Shown here piece after piece: positions 45,401 through 60,400 of a stretch of DNA of 64,000 nt. The DNA lies in assembly GCA_021292105.1 (NCBI GenBank), contig CM037869.1:42761990-42825989 (forward strand). Direction: 5' to 3'. The number at the start of each line of letters is the position of its first letter. Positions within the stretch are counted from its first letter, which is position 1. The notes below the pieces were generated by a model. The model had not been told where the DNA came from. It did not search any database and worked only from the letters and a program-made list of their open reading frames with translations. The DNA is from Anadara kagoshimensis (taxonomy: Eukaryota; Mollusca; Bivalvia; Arcoida; Arcidae). Both the position numbers and the translations under genes were made by a program.

Positions 45401-48400
45401 ATATATCAAAATGATCGTTAGGCCAATACCTACAATATTCTAATATACATGCCTATACAAAAAGTTTATAGTTTTTGAGATAATTAACCATTTCAGTACT
45501 TGTTTACATCTGCGACCTTGACCTTTGAACCCATGACCTTTATTTATATATCAATATGACCATTGTGCCATTACCTACAATAGTCTGATATACATGCCTA
45601 TACAAAAAATTCATAGTTTTGCAGTTAATTATTTTTTTTGGTATTCTTGGACATCTGTGACCTTGACCTTTGAACCCATGACCCTAATCTATGTATTAAA
45701 ATGATCGTCATGTCAATACCTACAAATAACTGAAAATCCTACGCCATTATCACAAGAAATGTTAAAAAAATAGCATTTTTTATCAAAGGTCAAAAACACG
45801 GACATGACCTTGACCTTCGACCTTGACATCAATTGGAAGAAAATTGCAAGACAAGATCAACAGTGAAAACTCCATACAATTATCTTCAGCCGTTATGAAG
45901 TTATAACAATAAATGTCTCATTTTAAAAACTACGTAATTTTACACAAAAAACGCGTAACCTATTTTTCGTCTAATTTTCATGAAAAACACAATTTTAATG
46001 TTCCTAGGTATGCTGAATCCAAATATCCAATCAAAATTTGCCTGCACCTTTTGGTTTCAGAGAAGAAGATTTTTTCGTCTTTTTGCTATTTTTAGTAACA
46101 GCGGCCATCTTGTTGGGCGTGGCCAAATCCCGAACACAATTTTGAAAGGCTGTTACCCAGGCATGATAATCACCAAGTTTCATCAAATATAGCCTAGTAG
46201 TTTTGGAGGAGAAGATTAAAATGTAAAGTTTACACACGACGCACGACGCACGACGGACGACGGACGATGATAGATTGCAATAGCTCATCTGAGCCTTTGG
46301 CTCAGGTGAGCTAAAAAGCTAATATTTACAATTATAAATCTTATATTCTTCCGATGAGAAGATCAAATCACTCGCTTTTATCCTGATGGAAGTACTATTC
46401 GTGTTTATAATTTGTCTCAAACACAAACACAATCAAACACAGAACAATCCGTCCATGTCAAATACTAGTATGGTGTTGTTCGCAATATGTTAATGAGTCT
46501 ACGTATTTGCAAGACTAGAGTAGAATGGTTACTATGAATATAATCGGACCCTTACAGTTTTAACAAGTTAGACGAAATTCTTTAATACACAAAGAGACGG
46601 CAAGCATTTGGTTTTATTTATCATTTGGAGTTTTGAGGGAAATAGATTTCAAAATCTTCTATATTGAAATCCACGATTGTAACATTTTAGTATTACTAAG
46701 TCTATGTAATAAATGGAATAACTACGATATTCAACTTGATATACAGTACAATACAATTGAGTTTATTTAAGATGTTCCTTTCTCTGAAACTATCGTGTTT
46801 GTGGTTAGATTGTCCATTGCATGGTTAAAAGTATGTATTCAGCTGCAAAATTATTTGCTCTACTTTAATTTATACACTTCGTAACAGCTAATACAATCTA
46901 AAACGCGACACAACAACAACAACAACAAAGAGCAGACAAGAAAAAAACGTAATTACATTATGAAACATTATTAAACGCCTTACATGGGATAGACACTTAA
47001 TTTATCCGTGTGCGGACAGTCGTCAACTGCTTCCCTTATTTTAGAAACAGTCAAAAATATTTTGTTAAAAAACTACCTGTCCATCCAACAGTACAGTTAC
47101 AAACAGCATACTTGTAGTAAGACGTATTTGAATCTCTTGTATCATCAAACAAACAATCTCCATGTCCACTACAGTTGTTACATACAACTACAATGACATC
47201 GAGGGCTGGAGCAGCAGCACCGCTATCATCAATAGCAGTTATACTGAAATAAATCATTATAAGATAAATTAACAATACCATACTCTTGCTTAATACGGAA
47301 TAAAAAACAATTACATAACTACAAAAACTGTAAGCCACAAGCTCACAAAAATACCCCCCGCTCCCCCCACATAAAAATATCAATCGGATAAAAAATTTTA
47401 ATAGGAGGTGCACATCTACATTATATCACAAAGATTGTGTAAAAGTTTCATGAAAATTCATTAAAGGGTTTAGGAGAAGTTGCGGATAAGAGATAGGTAC
47501 TCTAAAGTGTAACGGAAGGACGGACGGACAACCCTATCACTATATACCCCCCACTTTTTAAGCGGGGGGTATAATAACTGTACTTCAATCAGCACTTAAA
47601 TGCAGGATTTTGTTATATGATTGCTTAGTGCTTTCCATTTCCTTTCTTTTAACTCTCAATTTTAATTACACATGTGGTGGGTGTAGCTAGCTAAACAGGA
47701 GAACCCAGCGTCATTTCGCGCTGGTGAAAGTCCACATGTTTATTCTCACTTGTCAGCACCAAAGTTTTAACTTTGTTTTGGAACTGTAGTTTTAGCATGA
47801 ATTATTATATCTCTATTTGATTGGTCAATTCCAGTAATATATATATATATATAACGGTATTCAATGAAAAATGTCTCAGAATAGTTAAACAAACAGTTAA
47901 TCACTAAAACCAGAGCTTTGGCCTACCAGTTTTCGACCAAAACTAGAATGAGAGACGGGGACTTTCCAAGAATTTCTAACTTAATGTTAATGAAATCATT
48001 CAAACGATAAAATGCGTCGTCGTTCTTAATACAAAACAAAAACTTTACAGCATGTAACATGTATTTTTGTTTCTAATTTAGGTATAATGTGGACGAATCT
48101 TTATTTATATATGAAAATAATACCACAAAACAAGTACAAACTAGAATAGTCATTAAATAAAAACCAAACATACTAATCCATGTCCGAATCAAAATCCAGA
48201 AGCAAAGTAAAAACTTTGAAACTAAAAAGTAAGGTTAGGCACATGAACTTCCACCGGAGAAGTGAGGCAGTGTTTTGGATGGGTAAACACCTCCTGTTCA
48301 GCTAGCTACTCCCGTGTGTAATCAAAATTAAGTGAAAGGAGCATGGAACAAAGGAACGTCAAATATATCCTGGGCAATCCTGGACATAGAGAAATCAAAC

Positions 48401-51400
48401 TTATCAACAATACTGTGATGACGGTAATTAAAGTTTTTGAGGACGTTGATAAGCCTAGGCTTGCAATATCAGAGACAGCAAATGCAATAAAAACCAATAA
48501 CCAACACACAATGACATACTAAGACATTAGAAACATTACTTATTACATTAATAATTACGAAAAGAGAACAATTCTTATAGCATAATGGTGTATAGTTTTA
48601 CGATCTAAGCACTTTCTGAGTTCATTTTCATTTTTATGTTATGATGTCATTTATGAAAAAAAACCGTTCTATTACCTGATTTTGACAGGAGTCATATCCT
48701 GAGGTGTCCACTGGTATTCATTTCTGTCTGTTACTAATGTTAAACTGGTATCGTTAGGGCCAGATATAACTTTATATGTAAAGTTACCATCATCACTACC
48801 GTTGACAAAAATGCTCACAGTTTGCCCAATAACCGCGTGGACAGTTTGAGTTCCTGTGATTTCTGGGATTTGATTTGCTGTGTAATAAAATATATTTTCG
48901 AAAAACATTGTCTAAATCAAGTGGACACATGGTAATGATAATTCCCCTTTACTTAATTTAGACAATAATCTTTTATTTTACTTTTGGTTGTTTGTTGTTT
49001 CTCTTAATATTAAATGTAATTATGTACATATTTCAATCATTTTAAATCATATATGATGGGACAAACTGTGCTATATATCTCCCTTAAAACATATTGCCTT
49101 TTCAAACGATTTGCTTTAGCAAACTCTCCTTTGGATCATGATAAATATTGAATTATTTAAATGTAGCCTTGGAATGACATTAAAACTTTTAGGATATTGA
49201 CGTTTTTCTTTTGCTTTGAAAATCCACAATTTTATTTAAAAAGATTACTTAAAAATTAGTGTTAAATACCCTCTTAAATGATCTTACATTTACATTTGTG
49301 ACAGGTATTTACATTTAAAATTAAAACATCTACCTGCTTCTTTTATTGTTTCGGTAGAAGTTTTATCAACTTGTCCCGAAGACAAACCGACCGATTTGTC
49401 CTTCGTCAGCAGATAGTCAAAGATACAAGCAGTTGATGCCTGATCACCACCACATATTTCTTTCGCTTTTTGTACGTCTCCATCAGGAAATTCATCGATG
49501 AATAAAGGAATGAATTCCGGATGCGAGTAATCCTCTGCCGATGTTCCATTTGAGTAGTTAAATAGCGATGTTGATTCATTTATTGCCCCTTGAATGTAAA
49601 CAAAACATAACTACACGTGAATCTATAATGGATTAAAATGTTCATCTTTAATCAAATTGAAAATGAATAAGCTGCAGTTCTATAATCAAACACTTTGAAA
49701 CCTTCACTTTTATCATACGTGCAAATGATTAAAAGAAAAACAAGGAGTATGCAACTGACTCAGAATGCTAGTTCGGTGCTTGTAAAAAGATAATTAACCA
49801 TAGATCCAACAAGGGAATCTTGAGTAATTCTATCCAGAGATACATATTTCCATTTACAAGTATGTTATATTTATTATTAGAGTTGGTATAACAGTAGTAG
49901 CAAACTAACCAATGATGTCAATTAGTAACCTTTCGTAATACATCTATATTGTTACATATCATATAACGTATTTTGATATTTATTTTCATTTAAAACATTC
50001 ATATGTGCTGCTTATATGTAAATGCCTAAACCAATTTTCTTGTAATAAACACAAAAGTTGTAAAACAATCTTCTTTTCACTGTTAAATTATGTTTTTATA
50101 ATAAACGTTTTTACACATTAAATATGTTAAAAAGTCTTGTGAATAAATGTATTTGTGTATTGTTTTCTTACAATGAACTCCGAAGTTGTAAAAATCTTCT
50201 TTTCAGTGTTAGTATCGTTGTTACTTAGCATTGTTCCGTTTGGGAGAATAAAGTCATTATCTTTGTTTCCGTCAAAATTACCAACAAGCCCATAAGTACT
50301 GCCTTGGAATTCATTTGGAACAGTCAAAGAGAACGTTAGCATTCTGATACCAAGTGTCACATTAAGTTGTAAACCTAAAATATAACAAAGAAGCTAGCAA
50401 CAAAAACAAACACATCAACAAGAATTCTAAGGGCTTTAATGCTCACCTGAGAATCTGGTATATTTCATGCAGAAGTTCAACGTCAATTACATTGACTTCA
50501 TGGACACAAATACTTGCAATTTACCTAAATTCCTACCTTAAATCTAAAATATTTAAGGTCTAGTAAAAATATATGTATAAAAATCTAGTATCCGATCAAA
50601 GCTTTATCGTTTCTATCTTCAGAGATAAAGATTTAAAAACAGTTCACTGTTTTCCCCTTATTAGGCCCTAACAGGATATGAAATTATTTGTGTAAATCTT
50701 AAAGCTCTTCACCAAAGCATTAATTGTCAGCAAGATTTATCGTATTTGTCAGAATTTTTCAGAGATGATAAAAAATCAAAATGTTAACGAACAAAGGACG
50801 ACGCACGACAGACAACGACCGGTGAACCATCACTATAGCTCACCTGAGCTAAAATAATTTATTATAATAAAAAGAATAACATCTTAAGGTATATGAATAG
50901 TATTTACCTAATAACATTCCAAACAATTCTGATCCAGAATTTATTTCATTGATGTATCTTTTAGAAAAAGATATAAAGCGTTTTAAAACCAAATTAGAAC
51001 AAGGAAATAAAATGCTGTGCATTATTTAAATAAATAATTTTTAATTTGATTCTTTATGCTTTAGGAGCTAGATAATCATTTTACCAGTTGCGCCGAAAAT
51101 AACCACAAGTGTTGAGTTGTGTCTGGACATTGAAATGTCTGTATGGAATACAATAAAGTTGTCCTCATCTCGAAATCTTGAGGTGTACTCGTAACCATTG
51201 GCAAATATAGCAATATCTAAAAAACATTAAATCGAATGAATTGGAATTATACAAATCATTCAGTAAATAAATTTAGGTTGAACAGTGTCAAATGTATTTA
51301 ATAATTCTTGTGAATGCTTGAGAATAAACACTATACACTATTACCTAATGGTTATGGTCAATCAAACAATGATAAAAATCGGTTTTTATTGTTTTTTTCC

Positions 51401-51427
51401 TTCAGTTTTACTATTTTATACTAACGC

Positions 51428-51475
<48 letters not shown>

Positions 51476-54400
51476 GTAGATTACAGAGTTTTCATATATA
51501 GAAATTAATAAAAAGTGTGTCTTGTTTTAATCTATTAAATAAATCAACCTAGATTGAAAAAAATCTTATGATGTTTAATTTTTTAGGATAATTTTGTTCA
51601 ATGATACTGAAGCACAACACACATTTTGCCATTTTCAGACTTTTTATGTTGAAATTCAATATATAACAATGTAAGGCTTTCGTCTGTTAAAGCATTCCAA
51701 ACATGCTTAAGTCATCATTTACTTACGTTTTCTGTCTTCAGTCAATTCTACTTGAAGTGTTGCGTTGTTTTCCTTTGCAGCAAACGCGCTGAATATAGTT
51801 GCGTTACTGTAAGTTCCATTTTCACTTATTATAAGATCTGTTCTAGCTTGAAGTCCAAATGTAACATTTTCGTTCTGAAATCCTAGAAGTTGGTATTCCC
51901 CAAAACCGTTGAATGTATATTGCAGTCCATCAAGTGTTTCTATATGAGGATCACCCCAAAACCATCCTACAAAAAACCAAAATGTCTGCTAATGACAAAT
52001 AGAAAAAAATTATCATTTAGCCCTAGTTAAATAAATGTGGAAAATTCTGTAAAGAAAGTGGAACATAAAATTTGTAAAATGTATTTCAAAGTCATAATTT
52101 TATGCGACTGCAAATGTAAATAGTTGTAAATAGTTGTCAAAAAATGTAATAAAGATATATACTTACGAAATGTGAAGGGAATTCTACCATAGCACCACCC
52201 AATAGGTCGCAAAGCATAATATAAACGACATAGGTTGGACTTATAGCAGCAGTATTCTTTTGGTAAGGATTCTTCCGTTATAAATGATCGCGGTGAGAAT
52301 ATTGGGTGATGGAGATGAAATGATCCCGCTGATGGTGTAATCCGTATATAGTCACCATAGAAATCGTTATAGCAACAAGTCTACAATAGAATGATAGTAA
52401 ATGTCAGATTAGCAATGAACACAAAAGATAACATGGATAAAACACTGGGTGAATACTCTTCTATTTCATTTTGGAAACAAATATTTTTCTGAATAGACAT
52501 TGATAACGAAAAAGGGATGTCATTTCTTATATTTACAATCTTCAATTTAAAAAAAACCTAAATACGTAATACTTTGTATGCATTTTAAAACATACCTCCA
52601 CATCCACAGTCGGAAAAATAAAAGCGCCCACAACCATTTCCGAATCACAATCCAGAAGCACAAACAATAACAAAAAATAGTTTTTCCACTCGCCATAAGT
52701 TTTATTTGTACTACTTCGAGAAAATCAAAATGTCATGTTAAATCGCATGTTAATTGAAGGATAACATTCCTTATTGTTATTAACCGTAAATAGTTAATGT
52801 CAGAAGGTACTTAGTGATTGTAGTGTATTCAACGCGGATTTGACGACGTAACAAGTTAATGACGTATTTACATGATGACGCCAATCATTATCTATAGCGC
52901 TATGACATACAATTGCTCAAATGTTTCATAGAAGGAAAAACAACGACAATTGCAAATACATGTATATAGTAATGTAACTAGAAAGAGTTTTATATCGGTG
53001 TTCATCTAGTCATTATGAGAAATAATCTTGACTTGAAACTTGTGATTACTCTACTTGTCTAGCGTAAACATTCAGTTTGGCTTTGTAATGATATAAGAAA
53101 TGATTTAAAGATAAACCAAAATATTTTCTGGTATTTCAAAATTACACTTTCGGACATATTTTACATAATTTTAGTTACTCAAGTCATCATCATATCAATG
53201 GTTTGGCAAGCCTTATACAGCCTCCAGGTAACTAATTGATAACTTACCACCTGGTCATTACATGATATATGCACCTTTCTAATTTCCATGTACAGATCTT
53301 TGGTCAAAAGTTCAATCATGCTCTTCCCCTCTTTTATCTAGCAGAAGAGTATATAAGGCTTTCTTCAACACACACACAGACATACTTGGACACGCACCTG
53401 GACATCTACACACGGACACAGCAACATATACTATGCATTAACTTCGGAGGACACAAGACTCCAAATATGCTTCAGTTATCATTACAACACCAATTATGGT
53501 GCAAAATGGCTTCAGTATAGCGAAATGTAAACAAAATAAAAAACCATTAGTATTTTGAATGATTTATGTAAATCGATTTGTAAAAATTTACCCTTGTTGA
53601 TGGCAATAAACGACTGGCAAATAGTGCATAACAAGAAACACCATTTTGATTTGATTTTATTTTCATCCATCTCCAATCAAATCGAATGCTTCTTAATGAA
53701 CAAGGACAGTTATATCTTGAACTGTACAGATGGTGAATATAAGATGTCTGGCTGCTGTATTTGTTGTACCATTGATAACAGAGTTGTCTGTAGTTTACTT
53801 TTTTGTATCTGTCATCTGATAATTTGTATATATAGAAACCGTCTATGCCAACTACAACAAACAAAAATAGAACGTTTTTACATTCTATGGTACAACATGC
53901 GTGTAACAAATTTGAATACTAAAAAACAGGAATGTAATTATTAATTAAAATTTTACGAATATGCAAAATTTAACAAAGCGTAGTTGTGACATTATTAAAA
54001 TTAACATAAAAATGAGGGTGAATTAACATGGAACTCTGAGACGTCAAATATATCTAGAGCAATGCTGAACACAAGCCATCAAACTTATTAACAATACTGT
54101 GATGACGGTCATACAACTTTTTGAGGCCTTAATAAGCCTATGCTTGCAATATCTTATGTCAACAATTTATTTGCAAGCAGCCTGCTTCGCTCGCATACAA
54201 AGCTCTACCAAAGGGTAATGAATCTAGAACTTGTCAGCTTTCATCATCATGATGCTTCAGATCATTGCTTTTAAATGATAGTATATAATAATTTTCACAT
54301 TAAGAAAAAAGATCTTGTATCAGATATTAATATACAAAATAGGAGAGAAAAATTTGCAACCTAAACAAAACATTAACTTGAATAGACCACACAAACGTTG

Positions 54401-57400
54401 ACACAGCAAAAGTAACCATAAAAGTAAAAGGCAAAGACATGTTTAAAACCTGACTAGAAAGACTAGTTTTGGATATTTATATGGAATAAATCACATGATT
54501 TTAATATCATTCGAAATGATCCTTTAAAAGAGATGTAAAACAACCCAATTCCTTGTCACAACAGGCGTGGCAAATTAAAAACCTGCCTGTATATTTTGCC
54601 TTCAATGATCTAAATTTTTGCCACTTCACCTTTAGCTGGTGACGTCTCGATGTAATGAAAATACTCTTGATTGGGGCAGTAAATCTACTTATGCAATGAA
54701 TTACTTAGACCTGTAACACTCACCATTTCCTCTGAGTGTGCCAATTTTAAATGCTTCATCATGGAAAGAGAACTCATTTTGTTTATAATTATACAATCGG
54801 TATCCCATGGCTGCTTTGTTCCCTGCGTATCTTTGTACCATGTATATATAATTAAACATGACGAAGGAGTCAGATCCATCTGTCACCAAAACACATTGGA
54901 ATGAAAGTCCTAAATAGAACAAGGAAATAAAATAGCTTTGTATCATATTCAAATCCGTTAAGAGAGTCTACAAAAGATAATTTTTATTTCACTAATGCAT
55001 CCCCCTATTTAAATGTAAATAACGTATTTTGGTGTTGATGTGGGGTCGTTTTTCCCTAACCCCTATCGTACTAATCAGCAATGAAAACAATGTCAATTTG
55101 AAGACAGATCAGAAATTGAATACTTTCTTGTAATACAAACACAAACATTCCAATCCATGCCCAAATCAAGGCTCTAAAGGAAATTAAAATGTTGAAACAG
55201 GCAAATTTACAAACTAGGTAAATTCCACCAGGAAGTGAGTCCGGGTGCTCCAGAAAGGTAAGCGTCTCCTGTTTAGCCACAGTGTATTTAAAATTGGGAA
55301 TGAAAGAACATGGAACTATGGATCGACGAAATATCATGGGTTAGTTAATACAGAGGCATCACTTATACTGTAAAAAATGATAACTGATTACATAATAAAA
55401 CGGTTATTTCATAGGACTTTCTTGGATATTTTGGAACAATGAATTCATTTTCTATCGAATCATTATGATCTATGTCACGAAATACCTGATAATTTCAAAA
55501 ACAACTAGAAATTCGTAGCCCAACATATTTCGATATAGGAAAAAAATATAAATTATGATATTGGCTATTTTGTTTCGTTATAACAAGATACAATCTTGAT
55601 TGGTGGCATTTATATATTGTCTCGGTCGGATATCAACGGATTTTTCTAAATACGTATTCTTTATTATTGATGATCCAAAATGTGGTTTAATGATAAATGT
55701 GTATTAGCATTAATGTTACTTTGGTACATAATCAATGTTAAACCTAATTTTAGATATATTGCTGACAAACATCAACATACCCGATAAGTAAAAAAAAATA
55801 TTATATACCTCAGATTTCTCCAAATTTCCATTAATACCAACATTATCCCACGTCACTATTAAGACCCATTCAGCATGAAAGTTGGATATTCCATAAAAAT
55901 GTCTGACATCTCGTGTAGCTGTTGTTAAAATGTTATACGTCTTGCCATTGTCGTGAAGTATATTTTTTCTATCGTAAGCCTGATAGTATATATGGGAATT
56001 TGCATACCGAGTGTCAATATCGGTCCAAAATGGTGCAATAAAATCAATACCAGCTAACTGATTGAATGGTATTGGTTCTGGTGGATTAAAATTACGTGCA
56101 ACTGTGAATGATATCAGACCGTTTGATCCAATCTGAAAAATGTAATATAGTTTCAATTTTTATATAAACAGCTGGAGCTATCCTGAATATCCTGCGCTAC
56201 TAATGTATAGTTGCTTTTATTCCCTTGCGATTTAATTTCGCTATATTCGTGGTTTGACTTATAGCAGGAAATTAAAAACCAATTGCATATTTTCATGTAG
56301 CATTAATTTAACTGATAATCCGGACAGAAAATTGTTTACACTGGCTACTGCACCACGAAATTTCACACCTGTGAATACGTTCTAGTGTCTGAGCCGCGAA
56401 ATTTTATCCCCACAGAATGAAAGAACTATACAGTATTTATAGTTGCATAATGTTGTCATTCACATAAACAATCCATACAAGTTCATGTCCCACTTACAAT
56501 TTGAAACCAAAGTCGAAACTTCGAAAATGACAAATTAGGTTTAATACGTGACCTTCCACCTACGAAGTGAGGCAGGGTTTTCTGGAAGGTTATAATCAAA
56601 TTAAAACCGTCATCAATCAAGTTTTAATTTTCTGTGGTATGATGAAAGGATGTCGCCTGTTTGTATTGTCGGATATCTTTCATCAGAAACTGGAAACTCT
56701 TTTACAATTGAATGATTTGCATGATGAAATGACATTTAAAATTGGATTGATTCTTATTCAGGAGTTCAAAAACGAATTGCATGCTTAGACACACTAAATC
56801 TTGTTGACATTAAACTCAAAGTGCATTTGTTAACGAAATAATGAAAACAATTTAGGACAACTACAATGTTTATTATATTGAATAAGCTTATATCCTTTAG
56901 TCAATTCCATGGAAACTAAAGATGTCATTTATATCAAAAATATTAATCTGAATTATTGATAAAACATAAACGAAGGCTCATATGGAAATAAATACATAAA
57001 AACGGCATTAACCCTTAAGAATGGATAATGTTCAAACGTTCGCGCGACATGTCCGATATCTAACAATATATACAACCTTTTATACATATGAAAACATACA
57101 CGGTTATAAAAGATGTACATGCATTTATAAATAAAGATAAATGTGAACACGTACTTGGAGAAAATCGAAAAATCTGTTAACAGTTGGAAAACCAATCGGT
57201 ATAGATATTCGTGGTGACATAACCTCATCTCCTTCCATTAAAAAATCGCCTGACTGTAATCCGTATGGATAAAGACCTGTAAATGGATTTAGAAATTAAG
57301 TTAAAGTCTGTCCCGAGCCATTAGGCCCATCAGGCCGGAGCTTATCCCGGTTTCAGTAGCGTTAAGCGACTGAGAGTACAAGACTCTCCCCTGAATGGGA

Positions 57401-60400
57401 CGCCGGTCCATCGCAGGGTTAACCCCAAGCATTTTGCTGGTACTCATTTATTTTTCAGCTGAGTGAACTGGAACAACGTGAAATTAAGTAGCTTGCTCAA
57501 GGACACAACACATCGCCCGGTCCAGGAAACCCACGACCTTCGAATCATGAGTCCAACGCCTTAACCACTAGGCCACGCGCTTCCACAAAAAAGATTAATT
57601 ACTGTAAATGTATTTAATTTCGTGTTCATTTATTTTCGCGGTATAACAAATTTAGACATATCCGCGTAGTTATATTTTTTTTTACGTTTTTTGAGATATG
57701 CACTATAATTTTCGCGCAAAACAAACGACAGCAAAATAAGCGAAAATTAGTACACTTCGAAAAAATGCGTTTACAGTAATTGTATTAAAAACTAGAAAAA
57801 CTGAGCCACAAACTCACAAAAATACCCCCTGCTCCCAAAAATCCATCAGATCAAATTTTAAATAGAAGGTGCACATCTACATTATATCACAAAGATTGTG
57901 TGAAAGTTTCATGAAAATCCACGGAAGGGTTTAGGAGGAGTTGCGGATAAGAGATAAGTACCCTAAGGTGTAACGGAAGGACGAACACAAGGACGGACAC
58001 ACCTATCACTATATACCACCCACTTTTTAAGCGAGGGGTAAAATAATAATAGCATAAAACAAATATAACTGGGAATAGATAAGATAGTTTTTCAAGACAC
58101 TTGACGCTTAAAAGAAAAATAGTCGGTTATATCAAATGATCAATGGGGTTCGCCGCCGTACCACGTGATCAATACCTCTCAACGTTTGTGCGGAATATTT
58201 TAGAAAACGTCAACATCACAAATTCTCGGAATAACGTTGTTTTTACGGGAAAACGTCATATTGTGAGATTCCATGTCCATTGGAAACAAGCGTTTCTCAG
58301 ACTCGTTAGAAGGTATCACGTGGTACAGCAGCGAACCCCATTGTTAAGTGACATTAATCAACATCATTAATAATCATGACTTCTGTTCTTGAGTTAAGTT
58401 AGCACAAAGTCTTGCTAGACCAATTTTATCAAATGTTTGTTTACCGACCGTCAATATTAATAGCTCAATATCAATTCAAAAGGTTTTCCAAACAAACAAT
58501 AACTAAAAAAACTATGTTTTTCAAACCATGCGCATGCTCAAAATACCGATATACAATGTCAAATCTATCTACTGTCCCGCTGTGTTTTTCTTTTTCTTTT
58601 TTTTTTCATGTGAAGGTATGTATAATGACTATTTCAAACATTTACCTGTTTTCGATGACTATATTTTTCTCTGAGAGAATTTGTTACATATTTAGAGTCA
58701 AGTGGATTAACGGTGTTTTACACCCAGCTAAAATTATTTTTTTACTTATATCGAGGCGGTCTTTTGAGGAATGTTGAGGGAGAATGTAACTAAACGTACT
58801 GACAAAATTCCTCACACCAAGAGCTGTTAAAAATTGTGATTTATAAGCGCGTTTTAGATCACTTGATTGTATACTGTAAAACAGATTATCAAAGTCATTT
58901 CGCGGCATGGAATTTTCGCGATATTCCGTTGTGAGCCCGATCCCATCGTGAGCCCCTCATGTAAAAGTTGTAGGTATGTACGTAAAATTGCCTGTTCTCT
59001 CGTTATGAACAACTCCATCTGTAATCACATGTGAATTGCGTTTTATAATAAAGTATTTGAGTGTTTAGTACTTTTTAAAATGGATAATGGATCTTGTATG
59101 GATTTTAATAAATGTGCGTAAAACTATTTCTTTCCATTTTTTCTTTGCTTTAGATATGCTTCAAGACAAAAAAACCTAGTGTGTTCCGAACAGTTACTTA
59201 CACGTTATTACTTTCTCAGTGTTTACATGATTAATATGTATTTATACCGTTGCGATCGAAAACAGTCCATTCATATTTAATCGATCAAATTTATTTTCGC
59301 GCATATTATTTTCGCGATTTTTTACGAACTCGCGAATCACGCAAAAATAACATGCACGCGAAAATTTCATGTTTTACAGTAGACCCTACATTTTGATTTA
59401 GATTTTGTGTTTACGGTAATTGTTTTGTAAAATATTTTGACTTGATGAAGGGATCATTGTTTTTATTATAAAATGATATTTTTCATGCAATTTTATTGGG
59501 CTAAAAGTTGTCACATGATCAAATTAAATAATGTAATGACCTGGCACGTGCAAGAAAAGTTGATTGAAAAAATGCTATTGACCGGAGATTGCTTATCTTC
59601 TTTGGAGTTAATTTTGATCTGAAAAGAAGCTACTTATTTACTCCAGTTAATGGTGCTTCCAAAATAGGAGGAAGATTTGGAAGAACAACACATTTTAACA
59701 ACAATGGCAGCAGGTGGAAAATTTGTGTCATTGTCGACTGAAGAAAAAGACGCTTTGTAAAATTGTCAAAAAAAAAAAAAAAAAAAAAACAATAAATTAC
59801 ACAAAAATTCAAAGTGAAGTGATTTTGCATTTTCATAGCTTTTTTTTTATTTTTACCTATAATAAAACAATTAAAGCACCAATTTGAGGTCAATATATGT
59901 TTAATTGACCACTGAATAGCGATATTGATCTCGGGCAAGCCCTCGGTCAATATTGCTATCCAGTGGTCAATAAAACATAGACCTCAAATTTGTGCCATAA
60001 TTATATAATATTAAGTCTGTCGAAAACTGGTAAAAAACAACTTACTGCCTGGTGATAAACTAGAAGTTGGAATCGGGTATGGTTTGCCTGTACCGGTGAC
60101 TGAAATGGTAAAAGGGAAAATTAATAGCTGTTAAATCTAATATAAAACACAACATTGAAATTATATAGCGATTTGAATAAATAGCATATTATACCAGTAT
60201 CAATTTAACATCACTTGGCAAGAAAAAAAGTTTTACAAGACAAAGTGTTAACCTTATTTAATAAAGCATTTATTCTAAAACATGGGTAAAATGCGTTGTT
60301 ACGTATAGGGATTTCGTTTACGTTGTTACGAATAGAAATTTTGTTTACACTTTTGATATTTACCCAATTAAGTTAAAGCCTAATACTTATGATTATCAAG

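Noticed and set aside
53555-53944. Plus-strand open frame of 129 codons
   Set aside because: It is the antisense shadow of the AMOP exon of gene C, whose minus-strand frame has matching splice sites and domain motifs.
58143-58370. Plus-strand open frame starting [10 protein letters not shown]
   Set aside because: It starts in the inverted terminus of MITE-C and runs through the element.
58412-58908. Overlapping frames on both strands in a gene C intron
   Set aside because: No domain, no phase fit with gene C and low-complexity composition.
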